The notes: generated by a model not told the origin, from the letters alone. 64,000 nt of DNA from Lithodes maja (GCA_037953745.1 JBAKBP010000760.1:62001-126000), one strand, 5' to 3'. Shown: positions 1 through 11,210, numbered from the stretch's first letter. Program-made: numbers and translations.

Positions 1-322
1 AGAGCCCCTATCCGTAGAGGCCAGGGGAGGGCGCATAGGAGCAGAGCCGCTAACCCCGGCCTCAGGGCGAGAACCAAGACGAGGGCGACGGGCGACGTCA
101 AGGCGATCAGGAGGACGACGAGGGGCAGTAGCGAGGCGAGCGAGAGCGTGGAGGCTTAGGTTGACCAGTAGCGTAGGGGAACCATATGATACCCAGCTCG
201 CCTTGTACCATTTGTGCCAACCCCAGATGGGACGGCACAACGTCGTCTACGAATTCCAGGTACCTATTTACAGCTAGGTGAACTGAGGCTAACACATGAA
301 AGGAGACAAGCCCAATTCGTCA

Positions 323-395
323 CCGCCCGGTCTGGGAGTGAACCCCCGACCCCTCGTGTGTGAGACGAGAGCTCCACCTACGAGGCTACGGGCTG
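323..395 (-). tRNA. tRNA-Val(CAC)-like sequence; SINE head or tRNA pseudogene
   Basis: Read on the minus strand this 73-nt stretch folds roughly as a tRNA. The outer arms are cagcccg and cgggcgg. The anticodon arm is a perfect 5-bp stem ctcgt/acgag around a 7-nt loop ctcacac, with T33 and anticodon CAC. The box B-like segment is ggttcactccc. The T-stem pairs only with a one-base shift, and the T-loop lacks the usual A58, so a functional gene is unlikely. A tRNA-derived SINE head or pseudogene fits better. Confidence 0.4.
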
Positions 396-1037
396 TGGTG
401 AACGGCCGGCAGTCGGGTCAGGGATACCCAGGGTGACGCGGAACCGGGCGGCAACAAAGGCCGGGGAACGGCGGCCCACAGGCCCAATGTGGCGGGAGAC
501 CATCGGCCACACCGACGGAAGGGAAGCAGAGGCCACAGCCGCCGCCGAGGAACCAGGGCCATGGAGCAGCACAACCACCAGGGCCAGACACGGGCCACAC
601 AGAGCAGGGAGGTAGGCCGTAGAGGACACAAAGAGCGAGTGGCGCAAGCAGGACATGTGGCTCACCAAGCACGGGGAGCGACAACCAAGGCGAAAGCAAA
701 GCAGCCGACCAGCACGAGAAGAACACACACCAGAATCAGCAAGTCGAAGGTGTAAGTGGAGAGAATGTCCAAGAAGAACCAGGGAAGGAGCATGGGGAAA
801 CAGGAACACACATGCAAACAGGTATCTGTACTCACCCTAAACCGGGAGCACAGAGGTAGGTGAGGAGGGCGGCCGAGGCGGAAGAGCACGAGCAGAACCT
901 GCAAAGATGGAGAAAGTGTTAACCACCACTCAACATCTTACATGCAGGGCCTATAACACCAGGAAAGTGCATACAGCAATATAGTATCAGGCAACAACAT
1001 GACACAAAAAAGGGTCAACAGTGAAAGCCAACTATAA

Positions 1038-1180
1038 CCGCAAATTTGCGGGCCAATGGAGGTAGATCCGTACCGACACAAACCTCCCACCTCGCCACGC
1101 GACCCCCCAGCGATCTCCGCAAATTTGCGGGGAGCCGAAACGACCCAGAGGGCCGAATCGACCACTCCGCAAATTTGCGG
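1038..1180. repeat. three copies of the palindrome CCGCAAATTTGCGG
   Basis: Perfect 14-bp palindromes occur at 1038-1051, 1117-1130 and 1167-1180, in otherwise dissimilar sequence. The arms CCGC/GCGG are the same as in the CCGCTCTAGAGCGG palindromes of the second DIRS-like copy, but the six-base core differs. Confidence 0.85.
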
Positions 1181-2417
1181 GACCGGCCAAGAGGGCCCGG
1201 TGCCGAACAAGCGAGAGGGGCGTCTAGGAAAACCAAAAAAGGCCCGCAAACAAGCGTCAACTCCTTATGAACTCCAAGCGACGATGACCATCTAGCTGAG
1301 CAGTGTCTTCCTTGATAATATCCTGACTCGACCGGTCAAGGGAGAGGCAAGGAAGACACACCAGGGGAGAGGAGGCACATCCCCTGGGAACCACCCAACC
1401 CACAGAGATAGAGCAAAGCCCATGAGGAGAAGTGGCAGGGTGGGTGGTGTGCCACAACAGGGGCCCCCGTGGGGTACCCCAGGATTGGGCAAAAGTTATG
1501 AAAGGATGGAGGTGAAAACAGGAAGGGAACACAAAAAACCAGTAATGAAACAGGTGAGAAAAGGGTGGCCTAGCCGCGAGTAGAGAATGTGTCAGGGGCG
1601 AAAAACCCTGTGGAGTGAGGGAGAGGCCCCCGTGGGGTACCTCTGGGTATCACGAACCACTAAGCGCCCAGGCCCTTGAGACACAGTGAAGGCTCGAAAG
1701 GGGGGACTCGGGAATAACGCTAGTTATGCGGCCGACACAAACACTACAAACAGCACCGCCACCACGAAATCTCAGATTGTGAACCAACTGTACACCTAGG
1801 CTATGAAAAAATGAGAACTCATAAGGGCATAGCAATTCCTGAATGATAAACAAGCTAGGCTAATTGAAGCTAAAAGCTAAACTATGCCCAGACTAACAGG
1901 AAAAAAGAATATGAAAAGAGAAAGAATGAAAACATATAGACGGGGAACGCCAAGCGCCCCCGTACCTTCGGTAGCTATTTCCACACGCGTCTCCATTAAA
2001 CACACTGAGGAGCCCATTTAGGTGTGTCCTAGATCACGTAACATCTGTCTAGCAAAAAGAAGGCCAGAAAAGCCGAAACGAACCTAAAACAGGGTGAATT
2101 GAAGGAGCACAACAAAAGCGGACTCAATCAATGGAGGCGCGTGAAAAAATGATAACAAGAGAGGGTCGCTCATGCGCACGTTCGACAGGGATCTGCACAT
2201 GACGGAACACGGGATGGGCCTTAAGCGGTAACTAAGGTAAACCCCTTTTTCTTCTCTTCTATGCTTTTTTCACCTTCGGTGGTAGTTTTGGTTAATGTAC
2301 AACGTCTCCTAGAGCAAGATAAGGAGTAGACTCTAGACGTTTTCTTTTTAACCGCGGTTGGAATGACGACATAGCAGTCAAAATAGACAAGTCGTCATTG
2401 CAATTAGGTTAATAGCC

Positions 2418-2813
2418 TTGACGTTGGATTTGCCAAGACTACTAACAAATAAACCTATTAGATTAATCAATAACCCTGCAATCACACAGGACCTTCCTAC
2501 ATTATCCATACGAAGAAACGTTGCATCCCTTGCATTATTCTACAGATATTTTCACAGCAATTGTTCCGAGGAACTTGCTTCAATTGTGCCGCCTCTCCAC
2601 ATCTTTCCCCGTAGAACTAGGGCAGCTGAGAGCGCCCATGAATTTACACTTTCTCCTCCACAATGCAGAACTTCTGCTTATCAGAATTCATTTATCCCCA
2701 GAGCTACTACTCTTTGGAATTCACTTCCCTCGAATTGCTTTCCACAAACTTACAATCTACAAATGTTTAAATCCAGTTGTTACAAACATTTTATGAATGG
2801 AGGATGCCTTTAG
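2418..2813 (+). pseudogene. C-terminal remnant of Jockey-like ORF2 protein
   Basis: The frame stays open for about 131 codons and ends at 2813. It covers the region after the reverse transcriptase that in this family reads RRNVASLxLFYRYF ... LWNSLPxxxFPxxYNLxxFK. No reverse-transcriptase catalytic motif is left. It is a dead-on-arrival copy made by 5' truncation, so no functional product is expected. Confidence 0.75.
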
Positions 2814-2868
2814 GCACATGGACCTTTTTGTTTTATCTGTGTTTTTCCTTCCTCCGTTCATTGTCTCT

Positions 2869-3498
2869 TAACCCGGGAGCTGCGGGGAGACTCTTAAGAG
2901 TTCCCCCGGCGGACTGCGGGAAGACTCTTGAGAGTAAGTAAAATAAAAAATCAACTTTTGACATCGAAAAAAATATATTTTTTTTATTTGTATTTTTTTA
3001 TCTTTTTATTTTTTTTTGGCCCCTGGGCCATGCAAAATCTCAGTCCTCTACCTCCCCTCCTTCCCCACTTTCCTCCTCTCCTTCAGTTATCACCTATTTT
3101 CCCTATTATTCCCTTATTCTGAGGTATATTTTCGTGCTAACATTAGCGAGTTGCAAGCAGGGTGTTGTCATCACTGATGGCAAGCGAGTGCAAGAGAGAG
3201 AGAGAGAGTATCGATCGACTGTGTCTCAGTGGCCTTGGGGGAAATTGGCGGGAAAGCAGTTTGCCTCACCCATACATTATACAACTCGCGGGCTATATCT
3301 CCGATTTTGACCATCCAAACGCTGTTTTCACTCGTTTTATTGTTGTTTCAGGTTAATACCTTTATAATCAACCCATAATAGGCGCATATGGATAATTATT
3401 AATGCTATTAATGGTACAATGAATATTTTAGTGACGGAAACACCTCAAATACGTCAGCACAGGGGGACGTTTTCAATTACCCCCATGCGCACTTGTTA

Positions 3499-3504
<6 letters not shown>
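2869..3504 (-). mobile_element. TTAA-flanked nonautonomous element, family A, copy 1
   Basis: This 628-bp element lies between direct TTAA copies (2869-2872 and 3501-3504) and is almost the reverse complement of 40858-41494. One end begins CCCGGGAGCTGCGGGG. The other, read inward from the opposite side, begins CCTAACAAGTGCGC. Next to the first end are two near-copies of a ctgcggg-agactctt module. No ORF is convincing. The TTAA duplication is that of piggyBac-superfamily transposases, but the ends are not mutual inverted repeats. It sits exactly between a Jockey-like 3' UTR and its poly(A). Confidence 0.75.
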
Positions 3505-3529
<25 letters not shown>

Positions 3530-3915
3530 GCCTGTAAGCTTGGTGTGCGAGGCGTCCGTCCGACGCATGTAAACAACAGCCGGCTGGACCGACGCCGCGC
3601 ATCTCCGACCACAAGAAGGAGAGGTGTCCTTGTTCGTGTGTTATTGTTAAGTAGCGAAAAGTAGTGTAAAGTGGCTGATATTGCCACAAAGTTATCTCCA
3701 CGGAACTCATCATCACAACTGAACTAGTTGACTTAGAGAACTCTACTCAACGCCATTCTACAGGTACGAAACACATCTACGCTTGGGGATGCGCGGGAAT
3801 GCGGAAGCAGTCAAAATAACAAAGATACGGTAGCCTAGGCATAGACGTTTTTCGGCCAAAACCCCCGGGTTTCGGGGAATATATATGGAATACATAGCCG
3901 GGGCTGGAGGGTTAA
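3530..3915 (-). mobile_element. TTAA-type element, family C, truncated copy
   Basis: It is the reverse complement of about 27875-28275 (shared: tggaccgacgc, tctccttcttgtgg, gttgacttagagaa, gcgcatccccaagcg, cgtttttcggcc) and ends in ctggaggg next to a TTAA at 3912-3915. The other end is missing where the Jockey-like poly(A) begins. No coding capacity is seen. Confidence 0.6.
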
Positions 3916-4094
3916 AGAAGGCCCACAACTCACCGAAAAGTGAAGGGGACAGGAATGGAAGGCACAAAATATGGAGCACAGAAAAAGCGTGTTTACACTC
4001 GAGTGTAGCGCGACAAAGATTGGGAGGTTTAACGACCCTCCCAATACCAAATGAGGTAAACCTCCTATTTGGTCGTAGCCTCGGAGTATCCAAT
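3916..4094 (-). repeat. extra copy of DIRS-like right-end sequence plus hairpin arm
   Basis: Positions 3916-4010 match 12718-12820 in direct orientation (aaggcccacaactcacc, gacaggaatggaag). The stretch 4018-4090 is inverted at 4441-4512, giving a large hairpin-like arrangement around the left terminal repeat. Such duplicated terminal pieces are expected in DIRS elements, which replicate through split inverted repeats, but the exact structure here is unclear. Confidence 0.5.
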
Positions 4095-4369
4095 GTAGAG
4101 CTATATACTTATCGTATAGTTTTGCTCCGCTCTAGAGCGGGCAATTATCGAAATCACTAGCGCGATAAAACGATAACATCTAGAGTAGCACCTTACTCTC
4201 TCTACTAGGTACGTTGTACATACTTTGGAGGCCACTATTTGAAAAGGAAAATAAGAAAATATTGATGAGAAAGAAGAGAAAATTACAGGATTTTAGGCCA
4301 TCCTATCTGGCTCCTTCAGCCATCTTGACGGATCCACCCCACTACCCGACAGGGTTCATTGGGCATTCC
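4095..4369 (+). repeat. left inverted terminal repeat of DIRS-like composite
   Basis: It is inverted relative to 12821-13098 over about 275 bp, running from tgtagagctatatacttatcg to gttcattgggcattcc. It contains one CCGCTCTAGAGCGG palindrome (about 4133). The pair brackets a 9-kb block with DIRS-type coding remnants, which is why it is read as the element's terminal repeat. Confidence 0.7.
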
Positions 4370-5000
4370 CCGTATCAAGTTACAAGAGACAAGATTGGAT
4401 GGGCAGGGGTACGGCGCGAGGGCGGGATACTATGACGTTGGATACTCCGAGGCTACAACCAAATAGGAGGTTTACCTAATTTGGTATTGGGAGGGTCGTT
4501 AAACCTCCCAATTTAGTAGTAGCCTCTACGTTCCAACGTAGAGCTAGAGTACCAAATTGGAGGCGGACATACAAGCTGAAAACACAAACTGTAGCCCATA
4601 GGAAATATCAGGACCACGGAAAGACCGACTTAAACAAGAGAGTTTATAGAAAGAGTGTACTGACAGGTGCATATCAAGAGAGGTCAAGTACAGTCAAGTC
4701 TTATGCCATGGGATAACTAACCTAAGACAAAGAATGCTGCATTTCATCATAAAATATGAAGTCCAGGATGCTCCCCCCCCCCCCCCCCCATCCTTCCGGA
4801 CGAAGGCAGGAAGACCCAGAATGTAACGAGTAAATACCGACATACGTCGAAGAGGAGGACCGTACAGGGGGCGACGAGAAAAGACATGAGCATACACAGT
4901 GACCAGCACTGAAAGCCATGAGAAAAGTTCAGTGGTATGAGGCCAAGACCTACCAACAGAACGTAGTATACTTTAAGACGAGAAATTACATCAAAATCTT
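4370..5000. other. noncoding interval inside DIRS-like composite
   Basis: No supported gene. It holds the inverted arm 4441-4545 (complement of 4018-4090 and part of the terminal repeat) and a run of 17 C at 4773-4789. It is probably the 3' noncoding part of the minus-strand DIRS-like element. Confidence 0.5.
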
Positions 5001-6090
5001 AACCTAGTTATTAATCCTTTAACTTAGGTGCAAGTATGGGTATAGTGCAATACCCCCCCCCCCAATAATAGAAGAACAAGAAGGGAGAAGGATAAGAGAC
5101 AGAAGGAACACTGCAGGTAGACCCTGAGTGAACCTGCTGGCCCAACGCACGACAAGGACGTCCCGGCCTGCCTGTGGACATGGCCAGAGAGGAGGAGACA
5201 AACGTGGTGGGGGAAGACCAAAGCCCCGTGTCGGCAACGTTCGGTCGAGAAAGATTATGTAAAATCTGAACGTAGCAGCGTACGAACGGACAACATGAGC
5301 TGCGTCCAGAACGCAAGGGTGACTGGCCCGAAACTACCGACACAGGCGAAGCCCCACAGCACGTCGACCTAGTCTCCTACAGGTCGTAGGCGCCACCCGT
5401 AAAGGCAACCCCGACACTGGCCTGGTCGAGTACACATACGGATGCAGGGTTCGAACCGGGCATAACGGATGATGAACCCTACCATGCTTGAAAGCTGGTA
5501 CAGGAAAAGCATAAAAACGGGAGTGTCGCGTACGGTTGTAGCAACCAAACGAACTGACGGAGCCAAAGTAACTGACTCAAGGACGGGAGAACGATGTAAG
5601 GAATGTCGGTCCCTAGACCTGGCAGTCATCGCCGGGGACTCCTGCACCCGTCGCCAAAGCCATAAAGAACAATGTCATGTCACGGAAGTGTTCAGGCGTG
5701 GGGTAATGAGCGTAAGAGGCAGACGAGAGCAGTTGGAGAGCCTCCGCCAGAAACCACTGAGGAGGAAGCTGACGCGGCGTCGGACGAAGCAGGATCGCAA
5801 AAAGAACCCAAGTCCTAGGGAGGAACGACCAACCCCGTGAAAGTCTCAAACGGTACCCGAATGGCCGACAGGCAGTTCGTAAGAGTGGTGCAGATGTTGG
5901 GACGCTTCTCAATATTAACCAATGGAGGTAGTGAAACACGAACGCCACCGACGGTCGCGTCCGGGATGGGTAGGGATCCGAGAAGGAAAACCGCATCAGT
6001 GAGATCCGTAAGTCTGCCATGTAAAATGAAACCAGGGGAGAGGATTTGACATACAAAGATCGACTAAACTTAGGCATCCACCCTGCCTCA
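5000..6090 (-). pseudogene. decayed DIRS-like tyrosine recombinase
   Basis: Read on the minus strand, the part between about 6080 and 5613 contains PPQWFLAEALQLLSS followed by FRDMTLFFMALATGAGVPG. This matches the shape of the DIRS recombinase segment that precedes the first catalytic arginine (P-x-W-xL...L..., then TLFLxALATG+R). The next motif, ESVTLAPS then PVF, at about 5560-5480, is in another frame, so frameshifts are present. The later HxxR box and catalytic tyrosine were not identified. It lies downstream of the RNase-H remnant, as expected for DIRS order gag-RT-RH-YR. Certainty is moderate. Confidence 0.55.
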
Positions 6091-6189
6091 CAACATCTAC
6101 GATGTGAAGGCGAACGAGGTCCCTAGGACACCAATCGATACCAAGAGGAAATCGGAGATCGCTAGGGGAACTGGACTCGGGTACCACTG

Positions 6190-6620
6190 CTTCAGCCGAG
6201 CGGACCAGGTTTGGGCCGGCCGGATGGGCGCGACAACCAAACGAAGCACTGGTACCCTCTCAGCCTGTGGAGGACGTTGCACATCAAAAAGGGCGGCGGT
6301 TGGTGGAACACACATAAACCGACCGCCACCTGCGCCAGTCCTTGCTGAACGTGACCGGTACCTCCGCCGGAGGAGTAATCCAGCGGTACAGGAACACAGG
6401 CAACCCGGTCGCCTCGCATGAGGCGAACCAGGCCACCTGTGGAACACTCCAGGAGGCCGCTAGGTCGTCGAACATGGTGTGTTGGGAATACCATACTACC
6501 CGGGCGCTCTGTCCTTTCGACAGAGCATCCGCCCATAGGGCGGCAGGCCCGGGCAGGGAGGTTGCATGCAGTGTGACGGGCTCCCGAGCCTCGTCCAGAG
6601 CCACATGTACGGCATGAACC
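6190..6620 (-). pseudogene. DIRS-like RNase H C-terminal region
   Basis: The minus-strand frame 6604-6284 reads ALWADALSKG, then FDDLAASWSVPQVAWFASC, then LPVFLY and DWRRW. This is the conserved end of the DIRS reverse transcriptase-RNase H polyprotein, where the family has ADALSR, then xPQVDLFAS, xLPxF and DWSRW. The neighbouring frame continues with LMCNVLHRLR. The reverse transcriptase itself is absent: upstream the sequence jumps into gag-like coding. This is therefore an internally deleted, nonfunctional copy. Confidence 0.65.
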
Positions 6621-6659
6621 GGATGGAGGAGGCGGGAATCGTCGGCGATATGGGGAAGC

Positions 6660-6960
6660 AGAGCGACATCACACCGTCGTTTCAGCGTCCTCGGAAACCG
6701 CGAGGACGCCCGAACGAGGCACAGGAGGAAAGGCGGCCTAGCGCCACGGAGACAGCAGAGGTAAGGGGACGCATGGCGCGTACCCCTCCGTCGTACGAAG
6801 TGTGGAATCCAATGGAAGTGGTCCTTGACATAGAGAGCAATTCCCGACTACATAGTGCAGAGGCGAGACCTCTCCTCATCCGTGTCCGGGTAAGGAGGAC
6901 GAGACACAAAGGACAATATCCACGAGCCACGATCTATACCTCCGAGGGTGAAAACCATCG
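6660..6960 (-). pseudogene. gag-start fragment of DIRS-like element, second copy
   Basis: Translated on the minus strand, broken frames give SGIALYVKDHFHWIPHFV. This aligns with SGVARSVKDHLHRVPRFM near the start of the ORF at 10359-9340. It is preceded by DTDEERS, matching the PDAEMAR region. About 300 bp further on, the sequence passes directly into the RNase-H remnant. This suggests a deletion of most of gag and all of the reverse transcriptase. Confidence 0.55.
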
Positions 6961-9339
6961 CGGCTGTAGCATGAGATAAGGGGAGGACACTCCCTACGTC
7001 CAACGGGCATGGCAGGACGGACACACCCATGGTGTGCGCAGGAAGGAAGTGATATCCTCCTCGCAATCGGAAAGGAAAAAGATACTGCCGTCCCATGTAG
7101 GAAGCCCAGGAACCGTGTGTAAGCACAATAATGTGAAAAAACGGTAAAACCGTGACAGGAGAATACCCCCTTCCCTTGTGTAGGAAGGAAAGGACGAAAA
7201 AGGGGGACCCTTCGAACGGAGGGCTATACAGGAGGATAATTCATGGGTGCACAAATACTGGAAGAAAACTCCGGAAAATTAACAGGCACAAGGGCCGAAG
7301 GACGCACAAAAGTGCTCACTACACCTCGAAAATGGAGTACCTTTCATGAAAGTGAGTATTCCCTCCCCCCCCCCCCCCGCCCCTGTGCGAGGCGAGGGGT
7401 GAAGAGTGACCCCCCATGCGGAGGGTCAGGGAGAGACCAGGCGAACCAGCAAGAGCAAGAACCCCGAAAAAACACCGGTCAGAAAAGACCAAGGGGCAGG
7501 TGCAAATCCCCAGAAGGAAGGCATGAAAGCCTAATAATGGAAGAGGATAATAAGAATACCCAAAGGGTGAAGGCACTGAAGAGGAGAAGACGCCTCTTCT
7601 CCACTCTACCATCAGAGTAGAGTGGGAGCACAGTCTGATAAAAAGGAGAAGTCCGTGAACCACTGCAACTGAGTCCCTATCCAGAGGTAAAGCAAAGCAC
7701 CCTAGCACCGACCCAGAGTGGAGTGGTCCAGAATGGTCCCCTCCGCTCCGGGGCGGAAATCTGCTCTGGAGCGGAATGTAGGAGGAAGGGCCCTCGCCGC
7801 CCAGGAGCGGAATGGAAGCTGCGCACCAGAGCGGAGAGCGTCGCACGCTGCAGGAGCGGCCCAGGAGGCCGAGGGAGGCAATGGAGCGAGATGGTGCCAG
7901 TAGGAAGATGAATGACCTAGCCTTGGGAGGCAAGGGAGCGAGACGGAGCCAGTAGTAAGATGAATGACTGCAACGGAGGGCCCATCCAGAGGCAAGGCAA
8001 AGGCCACTGAGAACCGACCCAGAGTGGAGGGGGCCCGAACGGCCCGCTCCGCTCTGGGGCGGAAATCCCGCTCTGGAGCAGAAAGTAAGCTCCGCTCCAG
8101 AGCGGAGAGCGGCACAGGACAGGTGAGGAACCGGGATGGTGTCAGGAGAAGTATGGAAGAGAAATGGCCAAGAGCGGGAATGGCCGCTCTAGGGTGGGGC
8201 AGATGTAGTGCCATCGGACGGGAGAGGCTTGAGGCATCAGGAAGGGTGAAAGGGAAAACACCCAAGAGTTCCGTCAGAATAGACTAGCAGGACAGCCGAC
8301 GTGGAAGCATCCACGGAAAGAAAAAGACAGGCACCGCTCCAGAGCGTATCGTCCGCTCCAGAGCGGAGTCGCCGCACCAGGGAGGAGTGGGCGTAGGGTA
8401 GCCAAACGTCAGAGGCCCGTAGGTACCAGTAAAGGTGAAAGGCCAGGAACATCCAAAAGTCCCAAAAGAATCGTCGAGCACGATAGCCGACGCGGGAGCC
8501 TCCCTGGGTAAAAACATCAGAGATGTACATCCAAGCGTCCCAACTGAATGGTCGAGCATCACAGCTGACGCGGGAGCGTCCGTGGGTAATGAACAGAGGC
8601 AAAGCATAGGCCCGACCTAGAGGAGAATAGAACCCACCCTAGGGCGGAACGGGCCCCGTGAGGCCCGAGCCCAGACGCCAGAGGCCCGTAACAAAAACAT
8701 TCCCAACTGAAGTGGAGAGGCCTAAAGGGTCCCGCTCAGCAAAGCCAAAGACACCGTTGAAGGACGTTAGGCAGATGGCAGTAAGAAAGGGAGCGGTCTG
8801 ATAAGAGAACGTGTCTAGTCATAGGACCGACCCGGAGCGGGAGTCATCCACGCACCAGGGCGGAGCGAGCTGAGGACAGCCCTTCCGAGAGACCTGCGGC
8901 ACCGGGGAGGGTGGAAGGAAAAAGACATCCCAAGGGATTGGTGAGCACAATGGAGGTTAAGACTGTGTCTCAGGAACCGCAAGGTATTGGGGAGCCCAAT
9001 GTAGGGAAGACTGTGCCTAAGGAACCGCAAGGTATGAGCGAGGTCAAAGTAGGTGAAGACTGTGTCTCAGGAACTCAAGGTATTAGTGAGCTCAATGTAG
9101 GTTAAGACCGTGTCGCAGGAACCTCAAGGTATAGGAGAGCCCAATGTAGGGTAAGACCGCTCCTCAGGAACCGCAAGGTATTGGTGAGGTCAATATAGGT
9201 GAAGACTGCGGCTCAGGAACTCAAGGTATTGGTGAGTTCAATGGAGGGTAAGACTGTGTCTCAGGAGCTGGAAGCAGACGAAAACTGGGGCCCTGCAAGA
9301 AGGTTTAGGAAACCCGGAGACAGGCAAGCAAGAGCAAGC
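6961..9339 (-). mobile_element. DIRS-like noncoding leader, inner copy
   Basis: No gene is supported. The block parallels 10360-12100: 7016-7270 resembles 10460-10640 (cggacacacccatgg, gcgcaggaa), 7440-7560 resembles 10730-10880 (gtcagaaaagaccaagg, then gcaggt), and 8818-9000 resembles 11806-11990 (cataggaccgacc). It carries many degenerate CCGCTC-AGAGCGG palindromes between 7740 and 8660. The parallel suggests two elements, or one tandemly rearranged element, head to tail. Confidence 0.5.
8931..9275. repeat. tandem repeat, 48-49 bp unit, about 7 copies
   Basis: Units carry gactgtgtctcaggaaccgc followed by aaggtattggtgag. The gact/gacc landmark recurs at 8961, 9009, 9058, 9106, 9155, 9204 and 9252. 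Copies differ at several positions, so the array is not very recent. A short related stretch is at 11940-12010. Confidence 0.85.
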
Positions 9340-10359
9340 CTAGGAGGCAATAGTGTCGAACAACCAAAACGCAAGGGTGAAGCACAGGAGGAATGGGAGG
9401 AGGACGCTCCCAGCCTCCTCAGCCCTAACCTGGGCCTCCTGGATGGCCCGAATAGGAAGGACCCATCCAGGGTCTTCGGTCGGTGATGAGGAAGATGAAG
9501 AGATGGTCTGACGACGGTTCCGACGGCCGGGCGACCGACGAGGCGACGGAGTATAGTAGAAAGACTCCCGTGGCGAGGCCTCAACCACTACGTCATCGTA
9601 CACTGCAACGCACCTGCCACTCAGTCCCACGAGGTCACAGGCAGCCCCCACCTGACCAGACCCTAAAACCGCCACACTGGCGCCGTGCACTGCCAGAGGT
9701 ACGGGTCCACTCTGCCGAGCAGGAGAAGGCAGGCCACACGGAATGTCAGACCCGACAAAGCCAGGAGAATCCGGGAGACCATCGCGGACAAGAAGAGGAG
9801 AGGCCGAAGCAAACAGAGCCCCCGCCTTCTTAGGAGGTGGAGTAGGCGGTAACGGTGGTAGCAGAGCCAACGGCAACAATGGCGGAGGAGCCGACGGTAG
9901 ATGTCCGGCGGCCTGCGACGCCCCAATCTCCCTGAGCAGCCCATGGGTGGGACGACGACCAGGTGAGAAGGCCGAAACACCAGCAGGAACACGGACCGAG
10001 GGAAGCAGCGCCATCTTAGGGCGAAAAGTCGTCGAGCTCAGAGACGTGTGGTCGGAAGCTGCAGGGCGGCGGGACGTCGAAGACTTCCGGCGACGTGGAG
10101 AAGCTGAGTGGTGCCGCATCGACCCCGCTGTGTCCGCCGATAACGGAGACACACCAGACTGAGGGACCTGCGAAACGGTGACCACAGGGCGCGGAGACAC
10201 CAGAGGAAGGTTCAGCAAGGCGCGAACCCCTTCGTCCATGAAGCGGGGGACCCGGTGCAAATGGTCCTTAACAGACCGAGCCACGCCCGACCATGAAGCG
10301 GTGAGGGTGACCCGTGCCATCTCAGCATCCGGGGAAGTAGGGCGAGACTCAATCGTCAT
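9340..10359 (-). CDS. putative DIRS-like Gag protein (339 aa)
   Basis: The ATG at 10359 opens an uninterrupted 339-codon frame, long for this stop-rich region. The N-terminal 65 residues look protein-like (SGVARSVKDHLHRVPRFMDEG). The middle is rich in Ser, Pro and Arg, with a proline run around residue 170 (LPPLPPTPPP), and the C-terminus has a serine run then DPGWVLP and a hydrophobic tail. No zinc knuckle or enzymatic motif is visible. The Gag call rests on position ahead of the RNase-H/recombinase remnants and on the related start fragment at 6660-6960. It could be an unrelated element-borne ORF. No reverse transcriptase follows it. Expression signals were not identified. Confidence 0.45.
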   Translation of the reverse strand: MTIESRPTSPDAEMARVTLTASWSGVARSVKDHLHRVPRFMDEGVRALLNLPLVSPRPVVTVSQVPQSGVSPLSADTAGSMRHHSASPRRRKSSTSRRPAASDHTSLSSTTFRPKMALLPSVRVPAGVSAFSPGRRPTHGLLREIGASQAAGHLPSAPPPLLPLALLPPLPPTPPPKKAGALFASASPLLVRDGLPDSPGFVGSDIPCGLPSPARQSGPVPLAVHGASVAVLGSGQVGAACDLVGLSGRCVAVYDDVVVEASPRESFYYTPSPRRSPGRRNRRQTISSSSSSPTEDPGWVLPIRAIQEAQVRAEEAGSVLLPFLLCFTLAFWLFDTIAS

Positions 10360-11000
10360 AAAGTTGACGAGACACGGGCCACACCGACTGGGGTGAAGCC
10401 ATCACGGCAGTAGCACGCAACATGGGCGGGGCACTCAGTATGCGGTGTATGCCCAGCTCCCATAGCCGGACGGGCACACCCATGGCGCGCGCAGGCAGGG
10501 AGCGACATCCGCACAGTAAGCGAAGGGAGAAACGAAAGATGTCCCAGACGAAGCGCAGAGAAAGAAGATGCATAAATTGAAGGAAGGTATGACAGTATGC
10601 GCAAAAAACACACAAAAGATACCATGCATTATGATAGGTACATAAAAGTAATAACCCCCCCCCCATGTGGAGAAGGACGGAGACGGACCCCCCCCATGTG
10701 GGAGGGCCAAGCATACAGCATAAGCAACAACAGTCTGAAGAACCCCAAAAAACCCAGGTCAGAAAAGACCAAGGTGCAGGTTTAAACACCCTGAAATAAA
10801 GCATGACAGCCATAGAAGAACCGAAAAGGGTACCTGAGTGTGAAGGGATCGAAGAGGAGATGGCAGGCCAAGGGACCCAGCAGTGCAGAGCGGGAACACA
10901 GCCTGATGTAAAGGAGAAGGTTATGAGACACCGTAACCGACAAACCCCAAGTACACACAAGGCAATATTGGCCAAAAAATAGTGCCAGGGCCGAGAGGGC

Positions 11001-11100
11001 AAGTCCGCTCTATAGCGGGAAAGTCCGCTCTAGAGCGGGAAAGTCCGCTCTAGAGCGGGAAAGTCCGCTCTAGAGCGGGAAAGTCCGCTCCAGAGCGGAG
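11001..11100. repeat. tandem repeat, 20-bp unit x 5, each with a CCGCTC..GAGCGG palindrome
   Basis: Five consecutive units of gggaaagtccgctctagagc type. Cores vary (ctatag, ctagag, ccagag), so the palindrome arms are the best conserved part. Confidence 0.9.
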
Positions 11101-11210
11101 CAGACAGACCCGCGGACTACAACCTCCCGCTCCAGAGCGGGGCATGCATGCATGACAATGGCAGTCTAGGCAAAGGAGAAAGGCAAGCGCACAGCGAACA
11201 AGAGAGCCAG

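Larger units (their letters stand above)
1..2412 (-). mobile_element. DIRS-like element 1, noncoding right-hand end (runs off the window)
   Basis: No convincing reading frame is present. The block is assigned by similarity to the right end of the larger DIRS-like composite. Positions 1975-2060 match 12585-12720 (shared phrases such as gagcccattt and catctgtcta). Positions 2215-2345 match 12860-13010 (ggcct..., the ttcttctctt tract, tgtacaacgt, then agactctaga). Orientation is therefore the same as in the composite, with coding on the minus strand and the coding part lost to the left of the window. It contains three CCGCAAATTTGCGG palindromes and two copies of cccccgtggggtacc (about 1465 and 1625). 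The family call rests on the second copy, where RNase-H and recombinase remnants are readable. Confidence 0.55.
2413..3529 (+). mobile_element. Jockey-like (BS-type) non-LTR retrotransposon, 5'-truncated, with poly(A)
   Basis: Only the last part of the ORF2 protein, the 3' UTR and a poly(A) tail (3505-3529) remain. The 3' UTR and tail are separated by a TTAA-flanked insertion (2869-3504). The protein part (2418-2813) has the family's C-terminal signature: SIRRNVASLALFYRYF, then RRTRAAES, then ATTLWNSLP. The poly(A) end abuts a fragment of another TTAA-type element at 3530. Confidence 0.75.

Noticed and set aside
5430..5475. gggttcgaaccggg, a possible tRNA T-arm
   Set aside because: No matching anticodon or acceptor stem could be paired on either strand. 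It lies in the decayed recombinase region and is probably chance.
7319..8265. Long minus-strand open frames (204 and 187 codons)
   Set aside because: They are low-complexity frames through the palindrome-rich leader, with no conserved motif.
11001..11100. CRISPR-like array of 20-bp palindromic repeats
   Set aside because: Units are contiguous without unique spacers, the setting is a eukaryotic transposon, and no cas-like gene exists.
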